DNA of 64,000 nt from Halorubrum sp. SD626R (GTDB taxonomy: Archaea; Halobacteriota; Halobacteria; Halobacteriales; Haloferacaceae), in NCBI RefSeq assembly GCF_001261915.1, contig NZ_CVRT01000030.1:62001-126000 (forward strand), written 5' to 3'. Below the pieces are notes generated by a model. It made no database searches. It was not told where the DNA came from and was given only the letters and a program-made list of their open reading frames with translations. Shown one piece after another: positions 54,035-62,941 of this stretch; position 1 is the stretch's first letter, and the number at the start of each line of letters is the position of its first letter. Position numbers and translations under genes: made by a program.

Positions 54035-54421
54035 ATGTCCGTCACACCCCACCCGACGACGCACCAGCCGCTCACGACTACCCACGCCACGCTGCGCCTC
54101 GCTGAGCGCTCCCCCGAGACTGACCACTCCGTCCAGACGCTCTGGAATGACGGGGTAACCGCAGACCTCCCTGACAAGGATTTCGACGGTGCTCGCTACT
54201 ACCCGCCTGCCGATGTCGTTATCTGCCAAACTGGCAACGCCCTTGTGACCGTAGTCGATGCGGCCGCGACCCGTGTCCGGACGCCTGGTGCCGTACAGTG
54301 CCCGGAGTGTGAGAAGCCGCACGAGGCAGCACTGATGGACGCCTGCCCGTGGTGTGGCGTGGAGACACCCGAGGGGCGGACAACTGGGACGATTACGGTG
54401 CGCTACACGGAGGGTCGATAA
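54035..54421 (+). CDS. small zinc-ribbon protein of element type
   Basis: 128 residues from the ATG at 54035, which follows the odd GC/AT block. A folded middle part ends with CPECEKPHEAALMDACPWC, two CxxC knuckles that form a zinc ribbon; the N-terminus (HATLRLAERSPETDHSVQTLWNDG) is unlike anything I can name. It overlaps the next gene by TAATG and so is an operon member. Similar small proteins occur in haloarchaeal plasmids and proviruses; role unknown. Confidence 0.6.
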   Translation: MSVTPHPTTHQPLTTTHATLRLAERSPETDHSVQTLWNDGVTADLPDKDFDGARYYPPADVVICQTGNALVTVVDAAATRVRTPGAVQCPECEKPHEAALMDACPWCGVETPEGRTTGTITVRYTEGR

Positions 54422-54735
54422 TGGCGGTTCGAGAGGGCCTCACTCACCTCACCGATCTGACCGGCTCTGGCGATAACGTCCTCGTGAAGGCGCTTGTCAC
54501 TCACATCCAAGATCTCGACAGTCACAAGCCGTACCAGAAAGGCTTGCTGCGTGATCGGTCGATGAGTGACGATGAGGTCCGGCCGTTCGTGGTGTACGAT
54601 GCAGACCTCCGTTTAGACAAGGGGAAGGTATACGTTCTCAACGGAACTGATTACGAGTACGCGCCGTCAGGTGAGATTCAGGTCGTGCTTGGAGAGGACG
54701 CGTACTCCGAGGAGATCGCAGACACGTCAGAGTAG
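54421..54735 (+). CDS. small acidic protein, second gene of the element pair
   Basis: 104 residues. It starts at the TAATG overlap with the zinc-ribbon gene. Helix-strand pattern with KALVTHIQDLDSHKPYQKG and a beta-rich end (DLRLDKGKVYVLNGTDYEY). No catalytic motif and no recognised family. Composition is typically haloarchaeal and the coupling to the upstream gene supports it as real. Confidence 0.6.
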   Translation: MAVREGLTHLTDLTGSGDNVLVKALVTHIQDLDSHKPYQKGLLRDRSMSDDEVRPFVVYDADLRLDKGKVYVLNGTDYEYAPSGEIQVVLGEDAYSEEIADTSE

Positions 54736-54965
54736 GCCACCTAAGACGCGCTGAGTGGCGCACAATCTCCTCATGCTCTCGTTGGAGTCATTTTGAGTGG
54801 TCTTCCCCAAAATAGCTGATCAAATCTCTCTTGTAGCGTCTCTCGGATTCTTGATTGAGTCTTTTGCGCCAGAGATACATCGTGCGAGTCGGCCAGGAGA
54901 AAGCGACCTCACCTGGGGAGTCAGGTCTAGAACTATAACAGCCAGCTTGATTGGGCGATTGGTGA

Positions 54966-55250
54966 TTACGACTCGAACGACGTCCCGACTCCGTCAGCAA
55001 CCGCTTGGAGATCGGCCTTCCGGAACGGGGAGTTGTCGGCCGCCTCCGGCGACTCTGCGATGCCGACGTGCGCCCGGATGAGTTGCCGCATCTGCGATGT
55101 TGATGATTGCCCCGTCTTGTCGACATCGACTCCGAGTGCCTCACAAATCGCTTGTAGCTCCTCCTTCGTGAACGACGCCCTGACCTCCCGTTCGAAGCGA
55201 TCGGTTGCCACTCGAATCGCGTTTCGAAGTTCTTGGACGGTATGACTCAT
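54966..55250 (-). CDS. small helical protein, SAP-like segment
   Basis: 94 residues. The middle (FTKEELQAICEALGVDVDKTG followed by a helix MRQLIRAHVGI) has the helix-extended loop-helix look of SAP-type DNA-binding motifs. The N-terminus is a helix (TVQELRNAIRVATDRFEREV). No other domain was seen. It is an isolated minus-strand gene between element-type genes. Confidence 0.55.
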   Translation of the reverse strand: MSHTVQELRNAIRVATDRFEREVRASFTKEELQAICEALGVDVDKTGQSSTSQMRQLIRAHVGIAESPEAADNSPFRKADLQAVADGVGTSFES

Positions 55251-55516
55251 GACTCTCCACTCTCCGCTTATTCACCTCAAAGTTCCTATGCAGTTGCGGT
55301 GAGACGTGTCCAGGGATTCGGACCTATCACCCCTGTCATTCCTGAACTCAGCCTCTGTATCTCGGACGGCACTCTTGCCCGGATAAAGGTGATTCAGCGG
55401 GCCGATCGGTACGCGCGTCTCCGGTGTTGACCTCGGAGAGGTCAGACTCTGTACCTACTATGAGTCTCCGTAGATCGCGCTACCCACATCAGGACTCTAT
55501 CTCGTACGAGAGATGC

Positions 55517-55954
55517 TCACTCGTCCCAGAATTCTTCGATCCGTTCGTCAAGACGGGCAAGTACGGTGGTGAGTACGTCTCGCCACTCGGGTGGATACTC
55601 AGCATCCTCGCCTGGTGTTGCTGCGTCCGGAGGTGGATGGAAGTGCTCGCGGAGGTTGTGATCGTTGGGATGGCGATCCCATCGACACTCCCACGAATTG
55701 CTCGTCTGATACTGCTCAGTGTAGTGGATGCTGAAGTCGTCCGTCTCGAACCATCGGATCCGAAGTGAGGCACGTGTGACCCCGCTGCGGAAGTACCCGA
55801 GGTCGTAATCAGCAACGACAGCGTTTGGCGCGTATGCTGGCTGTGCATTGACACTCTCGAATCGGGCGCTTCGGAGCAGGTGAGCGGTAATCCGGTCGAG
55901 AACCGCAGCATCGATTGGGCCGGTACTGGGTGGATTGCCCGGCTGCTCAGGCAT
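55517..55954 (-). CDS. TumE-like (DUF6516-type) putative toxin
   Basis: 145 residues from the ATG at 55954, which overlaps the end of the HTH gene by 8 bases (ATGCCTGA). The centre has the order seen in TumE-type toxins: a Y-D-L-G strand, ASLRIRWFETDDFSIHYTEQY, then ECRWDRHPNDHN and EHFHPPPD, with Arg, Asp-x-His and His-rich motifs that may form the active site. Paired with an upstream winged-helix protein it looks like a toxin-antitoxin unit. Function is inferred from pattern and gene pair. Confidence 0.6.
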   Translation of the reverse strand: MPEQPGNPPSTGPIDAAVLDRITAHLLRSARFESVNAQPAYAPNAVVADYDLGYFRSGVTRASLRIRWFETDDFSIHYTEQYQTSNSWECRWDRHPNDHNLREHFHPPPDAATPGEDAEYPPEWRDVLTTVLARLDERIEEFWDE

Positions 55955-56516
55955 CGATGTGCCCGGGAGGGCTACCAGAGGCAGGGTGGTCACGTCGCGC
56001 CGCGTCGAGGAGCGTTGCTCGTCGTTCGAGCGTTTTCCACTCAGAGAGGGCCTCCCATGCGTCTTCGGTTGTCATTTCTCTGCTGGCTTCAACCAGAGAA
56101 ATCTCGTTCGGATCGTCTGCATCGAATTGCGTTCTGTACGCTTCGATTTTGTCGAGTGTGTCTGTTAGTTCGTCAACGAGTTCCTGCTCGGCGTATTTGT
56201 CACGGAGACGGTCGATACGTCGCCACTGAAAATACGCGTTGTTGCGCTCGTACCGGACGGGCCGACCGTCGTGGCGGTGAACCATGCCCATCTCGTCGAA
56301 CCACGCGAGATAGTCTCGGGCTGTCTCGGTCCCACAGTCGGCGAGGTCGGCGATCCCGGAGACCTTCGTGGGCGTTCGAAGCCCAGTGATGACATCAAGG
56401 AGCCGTTCGCGGATCGGTCCGTCTGTGAGAAGCGTTTCAGGTGACGCAAGTTCAGTGAGATCTGGTCGCGATTCCGCACCGTCATACGCTTCCTCAGGGA
56501 TGTCAGTAACGTCCAT
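55947..56516 (-). CDS. DUF7342-type winged-helix protein, probable antitoxin partner
   Basis: 189 residues. A winged helix covers about 35-95 (VITGLRTPTKVSGIADLADCGTETARDYL, then EMGMVHRHDGRPVRYERN), followed by WRRIDRLRDKY and a helical C-terminus with conserved ELVDELTDTLDKIEAYR. This is the common haloarchaeal DUF7342 plan. It overlaps the TumE-like gene downstream; in such pairs the HTH protein usually neutralises the toxin and represses the operon. A TATA-like box lies about 40 bases upstream. Confidence 0.7.
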   Translation of the reverse strand: MDVTDIPEEAYDGAESRPDLTELASPETLLTDGPIRERLLDVITGLRTPTKVSGIADLADCGTETARDYLAWFDEMGMVHRHDGRPVRYERNNAYFQWRRIDRLRDKYAEQELVDELTDTLDKIEAYRTQFDADDPNEISLVEASREMTTEDAWEALSEWKTLERRATLLDAARRDHPASGSPPGHIDA

Positions 56517-56553
56517 GCGTGTCGCCTCGTTAGTACAGAGGTAGGTTTGAAGC

Positions 56554-56562
56554 GATATATAT
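56554..56562 (-). promoter_or_regulatory. TATA-like box of the HTH-toxin pair
   Basis: ATATATATC on the minus strand, about 38-46 bases ahead of the ATG at 56516. Confidence 0.45.
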
Positions 56563-56779
56563 CTGTGGACTACTGAATTAATTCTGTTTACCTGTCGCTC
56601 GGACGACCGAACGCAGGGTTCGTCTCGCGGCTGCGATCGTAGCCATCAATCGGTTAACCCCAACCCGTAGTGGCTCAATCGGGGGCAGTGATCTCGTCGA
56701 AGCCAGTCCTTCACTACCAGTCCCCTCTGTGGAAAGTGACAACTTTCTCTGGGACTCACCAACCCACTCCATCAAGCAG

Positions 56780-57283
56780 CTACTGCTTGTGCCACTCACT
56801 AAGCAACACCTGCTCAGTCTGACGGAGCTGTTCAACCGATGGCGAGCCCTCATTGACCGTACACGCAACTGTCTCCTCACCAGACCGATCACAGACGATG
56901 ACGTCATGACGCTCAAGCTGCGCGAGTGTGCGCTCTAAAGCAGCCTCATCATCCACGCCACTGAGCTGTCTGAGGTCACTGACATCAAGCGTGGTCTGTG
57001 GCTCGCTGAGGAAGGTCGCAACCAGTTTCGCCTCTGGATGGTCACCAAACACCCACGTCAGCGGCGTGTCCTCTGCATACGCGTCTCGCTGTGACCGCTC
57101 ACTGCGCTCTTTGTTCCCACCAGTGTCGTTTGGTGCGAAACGTCTGGTGAGCGTGGCGCGGAGCTCACGAGCCCGGTTCACGGGCAAGTGATTGCGCAAA
57201 CGCGCCCCGTTGTTGATTTTCGACGTGATCGTCGCCGTCGTCGGGAGCATCGCCGTCGGGTTATCGATGAGGTTGTGGAACAT
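56780..57283 (-). CDS. winged-helix protein with one YAEDTPLTWVFG unit
   Basis: 167 residues. The N-terminal ~65 residues are basic and polar. The rest is one winged-helix unit: YAEDTPLTWVFGDHPEAKLVATFLSE, then a helix-turn-helix (LRQLSGVDDEAALERTLAQLERHDVIVC) and a C-terminal helix ending LLSEWH. The same unit occurs twice in the gene at 58298-59011. It likely acts as a regulator of the surrounding element. The start may lie further in; the leader is unlike its relatives. Confidence 0.65.
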   Translation of the reverse strand: MFHNLIDNPTAMLPTTATITSKINNGARLRNHLPVNRARELRATLTRRFAPNDTGGNKERSERSQRDAYAEDTPLTWVFGDHPEAKLVATFLSEPQTTLDVSDLRQLSGVDDEAALERTLAQLERHDVIVCDRSGEETVACTVNEGSPSVEQLRQTEQVLLSEWHKQ

Positions 57284-57505
57284 GGTCTAAGTGCCCGTCG
57301 CAAAGTCGCCTCCCGCAGTGTGGCCGTGGTTCGTGCTCATTGATCCTGCTTCGGGGGTGCTTGTTCGGGGAGCCAGCACGTGAGACGACTCACACTCCGC
57401 ATATTGGTGGGTGGGGTCAAAAACTTTGTCCTAAGCAAGTTCTTGTGTGAACACTCTCAAAACACTTTTATCCAAAGGAGTGTTAACGATCCCCAACCAC
57501 GGTGA

Positions 57506-57826
57506 GTGACAATCCCCGAAATTTCCCACCACCCGTTCGACACCGAAGAGGAAGCTCGCCTTGCGGGGCAAATTGTGTACAAGCTACTCCGCAAGCGAGT
57601 GCTGGGGAGTCACAAGAAACAGATCACTACCGTCGCAGGGTGGTTTCCAACACACAAGCAGGGCCGTGTGAAGGCACTGCTTGAGACGATGGCTCGGAAG
57701 CCAGGAGTTCCAGTGACGATGTACGGTGGTGGACATCGGAACAATGTCCAGCTGGTCGCCTTCGAGCCGGCGATGCAGTTTGCTGACCGGTGTGGGGCAG
57801 ACACAGAGTGGATCCCCGACCCCTAA
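57506..57826 (+). CDS. small basic protein, first of a related pair
   Basis: 106 residues from a GTG. A helix EARLAGQIVYKLLRKRVLG, then HKKQITTVAGWFPTHKQGRVKALLETMARK and a beta-rich end (PVTMYGGGHRNNVQLVAF). The middle resembles the neighbour on the other strand at 57863-58142 (AKKIIRKLG, HDKQTPATRGQIRSYL, RLKRVLRTLIQKSP). Possibly a small winged-helix or RNA/DNA-binding fold. An AT-rich box (CTTTTATCC) sits about 35-40 bases ahead of the start. Role unknown. Confidence 0.6.
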   Translation: MTIPEISHHPFDTEEEARLAGQIVYKLLRKRVLGSHKKQITTVAGWFPTHKQGRVKALLETMARKPGVPVTMYGGGHRNNVQLVAFEPAMQFADRCGADTEWIPDP

Positions 57827-57862
57827 CCCGCTTAGACACTGTTCGCCGGTCGGAGCGTCCCG

Positions 57863-58177
57863 TTAGAATTCGACGATAGGATTGTTGAAGTATGCCGCCG
57901 TCACCCAAATCTTATCTCGCTTGACCGTGCCTCCGACCGGAGGGCTTTTTTGAATCAGTGTACGCAAAACCCGCTTCAGCCGGTTTGGTGTCGGAGATGC
58001 TGCAAGATACGAGCGGATCTGCCCTCTTGTGGCTGGAGTTTGTTTGTCGTGGCCTTTCATCCCAAGCTTCCGGATAATCTTTTTTGCCAAAACCGTATCG
58101 TCATCATCAGAAAAGAGAGTGTTTGGGACGTGTGCCATCGCTGAACTGTGAGTACGTGCCACCGTCTGACATATCAA
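57863..58177 (-). CDS. small basic protein, second of a related pair
   Basis: 104 residues (an inner Met at 58138, MAHVPNTLFSDDDD, is an alternative start). It shares with the plus-strand gene at 57506 a helix (TVLAKKIIRKLG), a K/HDKQ-T turn, a helix-turn-helix-like centre (TRGQIRSYLAASPTPNRLKRVLRTLIQK) and a short final strand. The two are convergent and probably arose by duplication and inversion. Function not known. Confidence 0.6.
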   Translation of the reverse strand: MICQTVARTHSSAMAHVPNTLFSDDDDTVLAKKIIRKLGMKGHDKQTPATRGQIRSYLAASPTPNRLKRVLRTLIQKSPPVGGTVKRDKIWVTAAYFNNPIVEF

Positions 58178-58297
58178 ATTTTTCTAAGAGGTAAACCCCT
58201 CACAAGATACATTGAGAGTATACAAGCCTGCGGCACTAGAAACTATTAAGTCGCTGGCATCTATTGAATGGCGTATCCCTGCGGACGCACACATATC

Positions 58298-59011
58298 ATG
58301 GCTCCAGACGATCCACATTCGGCGGTTGGACCAATTCCGAAGCACGACGGTACGTATGCTGAGGACACGCCACTCACGTGGGTGTTCGGCGCTCACCCAG
58401 AAGTGAAGGTGGTCGCCGGGTTTCTCAGCGAGCCTGACACGATACTTGATAAAAAAGGAATTGCTGAACTAACGGGTGTCTCGCGACCGGCTGTCCCGTC
58501 TTATTTGGAATCGATGGTTGAGTGTGGTGTGATCGATGTCGCTACAAGTTCGGGAAAACGTGAGTTGTTCCGGCTCGGCGAAACGGAAGCTGTTGAGCTC
58601 CTGCGGGAACTTGAGGCGACGCTGCTTTCTCGTGCATACGAGGAGTCGGGTGAGTTGCCAACAGGAGAGGTGCAGCCTCAGCCACCCACTGAAAAAGAGA
58701 TTGCTGAGCCGTATGCCGAGGACACGCCACTGACCTGGGTGTTTGGTGACCACCCAGAAGCGAAACTGGTTGCTGCAGTTCTCAGTGAGCCTAACCACGC
58801 ACTCAGTATCGAAGACTGGTCAACAATCGCGGGAGTAAGTCGCGGCGCGGTGAATAACCATCGTGAACAGCTGATTGAACAGGGGATTGTTGAGGATGCT
58901 GGATCGAGTGGCCGGAAACATCTGTACCAACTCGCAGATACGGCCGTGACCGAGCAGCTGTCGACGCTTGAAGCCCGACTCCTCCGTGATTGGTACGAAC
59001 TACAGGGTTGA
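58298..59011 (+). CDS. tandem winged-helix protein with two YAEDTPLTWVFG units
   Basis: 237 residues from the ATG at 58298 (an ATG at 58268 is also in frame). Two copies of one ~95-residue unit: TYAEDTPLTWVFGAHPEVKVV and later PYAEDTPLTWVFGDHPEAKLV, each followed by a helix-turn-helix and a wing (GKRELFRLGE; GRKHLYQLAD) and a helix ending with LL-x-x-x-Y. The second copy is closer to the single unit of the gene at 56780-57283. The tandem form suggests a built-in dimer binding a direct or inverted site. Confidence 0.7.
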   Translation: MAPDDPHSAVGPIPKHDGTYAEDTPLTWVFGAHPEVKVVAGFLSEPDTILDKKGIAELTGVSRPAVPSYLESMVECGVIDVATSSGKRELFRLGETEAVELLRELEATLLSRAYEESGELPTGEVQPQPPTEKEIAEPYAEDTPLTWVFGDHPEAKLVAAVLSEPNHALSIEDWSTIAGVSRGAVNNHREQLIEQGIVEDAGSSGRKHLYQLADTAVTEQLSTLEARLLRDWYELQG

Positions 59012-59063
59012 ATGTTCCGTGCGTGACGGCGTGCGCTTACATACAGTATCTCGATAGGCCCGA

Positions 59064-59714
59064 TCAGACGAGTCCTGCATTAATCAGCGCGGCAGCCGCG
59101 GTCACAAGCAACGACAAGAGTGCGAGAATGGCAGCTGCGTAGCGGGCGATAGTAATCCCCCGGTTGTGTTGTTCGCGAGTATTCCGGACATGGACCGGGA
59201 TCTTGTGTGCGTCCTGTTTAATCTCGCCAGTCCCGGTCTCATACGAGAGTACCATGTGGAGAGCGTATTCGCCTGGCGCAACCGAGTTATCAGTCGGAAC
59301 TGTGTACGTGATCGGTGGATCGCCGTTGTGTTTTTGTTCAAGATAGCTAGCTCCAAACGGGAGCGTCAAGTCACGATTCGTGGCTGGTGACTCGAAGAGT
59401 GCAGGTGACAGTGGGAAGTGACAGCCGTTCTGGACGAGTTCATTCGTCGTTGTATACTCACTATCTTCAGCAGCTTCCCCCGTGAGAATACCCTCGTCAG
59501 GGTCATACTCTTGTTCAGTAAGTGGAGCGAGACTGGAATCGATTGTTCCAAAATCGGAGACTAGATCTGGATGCGAATGGACGACAAAGAGTTGTGCTGT
59601 CCTGACATCGCCGCTCCCGACGATATACAGGTCGATTTCAATCTGCTCAGTTGGATCGATTCGAGGCTGTTTTAGAAGTGGGACGAGCGAATACGCACCA
59701 TCCCGTGTAGCCAT
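59064..59714 (-). CDS. tail-anchored membrane protein with a beta-rich domain
   Basis: 216 residues. The first ~170 are strand-rich with a possible Ig-like pattern (LFVVHSHPDL, EYALHMVLSYETGTGEIKQDAHKIPVHVR). The C-terminus is a single hydrophobic helix (about 187-214, AAAILALLSLLVTAAAALI). There is no signal peptide, so the body is probably cytoplasmic and the protein is held by its C-terminal anchor. No family was recognised. Confidence 0.6.
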   Translation of the reverse strand: MATRDGAYSLVPLLKQPRIDPTEQIEIDLYIVGSGDVRTAQLFVVHSHPDLVSDFGTIDSSLAPLTEQEYDPDEGILTGEAAEDSEYTTTNELVQNGCHFPLSPALFESPATNRDLTLPFGASYLEQKHNGDPPITYTVPTDNSVAPGEYALHMVLSYETGTGEIKQDAHKIPVHVRNTREQHNRGITIARYAAAILALLSLLVTAAAALINAGLV

Positions 59715-59843
59715 GCCGATTTGTTACTGGTTCGATGTATATATGTTTACTCGGCGCTGTTGAAGTATTCAGAAAGAGACATACTTCGCTCCGGTTGCGG
59801 TCAATACAATTGATTGAGACTTCTCCCAGTACAGAGGAGAGAT

Positions 59844-60232
59844 CTACTCTGAAATATTCGCAACCGCCTCAATTTCAACACGTAACGCTGGATCGATAAG
59901 GCGATTCACCTCCACCATGCTGGTGGCTGGGCGAATGTCACCAAACACTTCACCATGTGCCTCACCGATTGCCTCCCACTCATCGATATCGATGACGAAC
60001 ATTCGAGTTCGAACCACGTCCTTGAGTGATGCATCAGTCTCTCGAAGGGCATCTTCGATGTTCTGGAGTGCTTTTTTGTCTGTTTGTACGCGTCGTCTTG
60101 ACCAACTATATTACCGTCACCGTCAGTCGCTGTCGTCCCAGAAACGTGTACTTGATCGCCCGTTTGAACAGCCCGAGAATACCCGACTGTTGACTCCCAT
60201 TCGGTTCCGGACGATATTCGTTTCCGTTCCAT
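59844..60232 (-). pseudogene. ridA: ridA-like gene broken by a one-base deletion
   Basis: The 5' half reads [22 protein letters not shown] and [20 protein letters not shown], the start of RidA/YjgF enamine deaminases. Around 60083-60092 an A-run has six bases; with seven, the frame would join to [37 protein letters not shown] and [20 protein letters not shown], ending ANISE and TAG at 59846-59844. All key RidA residues, including the substrate Arg in IRPAxS, are present in the second frame. It is either a recent pseudogene or a homopolymer sequencing error. Confidence 0.8.
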
Positions 60233-60355
60233 GATTCAAGCTCATGGCTATTCTTGAAAGAAGTTCGGTCGATAACGCATGAGAATCATTTCTACCGGCA
60301 GACCATTTCGCGACTCCTGACAAAGATTTAACTCACGTCCTGCACCTCGTGAGGT

Positions 60356-62941
60356 GTGTCACTTCCCCGTGCGAAATCGCCGCGTCAACTCTATCGCGAG
60401 GTCCGATCCTATGACCGTGTGATCACCCCTGATGGCCCCCTCGCAAGCGCGATCAACCGACAGCTGGATCGATCACACCTAGGCCCTTTTGCAATCCCGC
60501 CACGCCGACTAGCAGTTGGCCGGCGCGAAGAATCTGAAGACCGCCTCGCGTTTCTCGATATCATCGCCGAGGAGGACATCCCGTGGAAGCGCTGTGCGTA
60601 CGCCGTCGGGAATATCCTCCAGTGCTGGGAGCATCAAGGATCACACGACGCGATCTTCGAATACGAAGCATACGTCGACGAGGCAACAACGCGCGCTGTT
60701 GAGCAGATTGGCGAGTTAGACACCGCGTCGATGCGGCTCACAACGGAGACGATGGATCCGGCACACGACGTGGTTGTTGTCGAACCAGCGATGCTCACTC
60801 ATCTTGAGCAATCGTATCTCCCCGCCGAGTACGATACTGTCAGTCTCTTCACCGATGAGGCGTTTGAGTTGCCACCGGTCCGAATTCACGACTCCCCCAC
60901 TGCAATCGTCGAGACAGTCGTTGATACACTCACAGCGGAGACAGCCGACACTGTCGGGATTGTTCTCGATCAGGAAAGTGAATACTCCCCACTCATCGAA
61001 TCAGCGCTTGAATCAGCTGGGATCCCGTTTTTCGGCGGCCCAGGATTTACGGATCGAAGCGACCACCGATTATTCCTCCAGTTCCTGCGAACCGCATATC
61101 GTGGCACCGATACCCGGCTCACCCAGATTCGATCGTTGCTAACGGCGTCTGAGTGTGACGTCACAGATCGCGACACAAACAAACGCCTCCACGAACTCGA
61201 AACAGACGAGTTAGCGTGGCTGACAGCGTTTTGTCGCAACATCCACGAGTACACCTTCTCTGAAGCGCTATCAGTCTTCGAACGCCGAACAGATACCACG
61301 CTCGAAGCGTTTCGCGATGAACTGACGACCCTCGGTATTGCCAACGAATCTGTCACCGAGCACCGGCTCGACGAGCTCGCTTACTATCTCCAGACGTACG
61401 AGGTGCCTGTCGACCGCGAGAACAAGGGTGTGTTGCTCGCCGATGCGAAGTCTGCCTCCTACGTTGGGCGGGATGTCGTGTTCTATCTCGGACTCGATGA
61501 CGGATGGACACACGCGGCGCCCCGCCGTCCGTGGGTCGATCAGGATGCACAGTTCACACGGAATCTCAACAGCTTCCAACTGCTCCTCCAGAGCGGAAGC
61601 CAGCAGCACTATCTCGTCCAGGACGCAGCCGGTGGGTCACCGGTCACCCCGTCGCTGTACTTCGAGGAGCTGCTGGACACCGATATCGACCGGTTCTCAG
61701 ATCTCCCGTCGACAACACACCAGACAGTCACCAGCCAGCGGGATTCGGTTGGCTTCGAGCGACACCCCACCGACATCACGCCCGAACCAATCGAAACGAT
61801 CAGCAAATCGAGCCTCAACACCTACGTCAACTCACCCCGTGACTACTACTTTAGCCGGATTGTAGACACTCCCGAGAAAGCGCACCTCACCGAGGGCACG
61901 CTGCTCCATGATTTTGCCGAGTTCTACGCGACTCACCCGGATGTTGTCGATGAGACCACGCTTTCAGAGATCGTTGAACTGCTGGTCGAGCGGGTGCAGC
62001 CACTCGTAAGGTCGGTCGATGAAAAGACGCGTCGCACGGAGTATCGGGCGGGTCTTAAGACGATCATGTCATATCTGGATGCGAATCCGCCCACGGATGG
62101 CGCCTTTCTGACACCGTCCAGTGGGGGTGACAACGCCGTTGCCACACATTTCGATATGGCCGTCGAGTCACCCGTCACTGAACGTCGGTTCGTCGATACG
62201 GATCGGCACATCAACGGGATGATCGACCTCGTTGAATCCCCTCGGGAGCTGCTCGATTACAAAAGCGGGAGCGAGGACACAGCACGAGCGATCGTCAAAA
62301 ACGCCGCCATCGACGACCCGACTGATACACCCGACTTCCAGGCACCACTTTATCTCACGTATTGGCGCTCACAGACGCCCAACGAGGAACTCACCTTCAC
62401 CTTCTTCTATGTTACCGAACTCGTCGACGAGGTCATCACTGGTGACGCCGATCTCAACGACGCGTTGACCACGGTCTCATACTACCCCGAATCACCAACA
62501 GACCACGTCCAGCGGGAGGCGTTTTTCGAGTATCTCCGCGAGCAGGGCTCTAAGAAATGCCAGAAAATCCTCTCGAAGATTGAGTACCCGACGTACGCAG
62601 CACTGTTCGATGCAGCGGCCTTCGTCGAAACAACCGACAGCGATGAACTCATTGAATCGGAGTTCGGTCAAACAATGATTGAACGACTCAAAGCCGAGAT
62701 TGGCGATTACAAATACGTGACGACGGGCAGCAAACAGGCACTCCGCGCGATGGCCGCACGGCAGCAGTCTGCCTTCTTCAAGCCCGATCTCGATGCATTT
62801 GAAGCATTCATTGACACACAGCTGACGGAGCTGAACCAACGTCGCACGGGAGCGGAGCCGTTCCCCGTTGCAGGTCTGGGTGGCGAGCCAAACTACCGGC
62901 GTGTGGACAATCGAGACCTGCTTCTGGAGGGCGACCAATGA
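60356..62941 (+). CDS. AddB-like PD-(D/E)XK nuclease/helicase-like subunit
   Basis: 861 residues from a GTG. The N-terminal half resembles the inactive helicase region of AddB/RexB-type proteins. The C-terminal ~320 residues form a RecB-like PD-(D/E)XK domain: LTEGTLLHDFAEFYATHP (His), INGMIDLVESPRELLDYKSG (Asp ... Asp-x-Lys) and QAPLYLTYWR (Gln-x-x-x-Tyr). No four-cysteine iron-sulfur cluster was noticed. The stop overlaps the ATG of the UvrD-type helicase (ATGA), so the two act together in DNA end processing for recombination, or as a two-gene defence pair. Confidence 0.75.
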   Translation: MSLPRAKSPRQLYREVRSYDRVITPDGPLASAINRQLDRSHLGPFAIPPRRLAVGRREESEDRLAFLDIIAEEDIPWKRCAYAVGNILQCWEHQGSHDAIFEYEAYVDEATTRAVEQIGELDTASMRLTTETMDPAHDVVVVEPAMLTHLEQSYLPAEYDTVSLFTDEAFELPPVRIHDSPTAIVETVVDTLTAETADTVGIVLDQESEYSPLIESALESAGIPFFGGPGFTDRSDHRLFLQFLRTAYRGTDTRLTQIRSLLTASECDVTDRDTNKRLHELETDELAWLTAFCRNIHEYTFSEALSVFERRTDTTLEAFRDELTTLGIANESVTEHRLDELAYYLQTYEVPVDRENKGVLLADAKSASYVGRDVVFYLGLDDGWTHAAPRRPWVDQDAQFTRNLNSFQLLLQSGSQQHYLVQDAAGGSPVTPSLYFEELLDTDIDRFSDLPSTTHQTVTSQRDSVGFERHPTDITPEPIETISKSSLNTYVNSPRDYYFSRIVDTPEKAHLTEGTLLHDFAEFYATHPDVVDETTLSEIVELLVERVQPLVRSVDEKTRRTEYRAGLKTIMSYLDANPPTDGAFLTPSSGGDNAVATHFDMAVESPVTERRFVDTDRHINGMIDLVESPRELLDYKSGSEDTARAIVKNAAIDDPTDTPDFQAPLYLTYWRSQTPNEELTFTFFYVTELVDEVITGDADLNDALTTVSYYPESPTDHVQREAFFEYLREQGSKKCQKILSKIEYPTYAALFDAAAFVETTDSDELIESEFGQTMIERLKAEIGDYKYVTTGSKQALRAMAARQQSAFFKPDLDAFEAFIDTQLTELNQRRTGAEPFPVAGLGGEPNYRRVDNRDLLLEGDQ

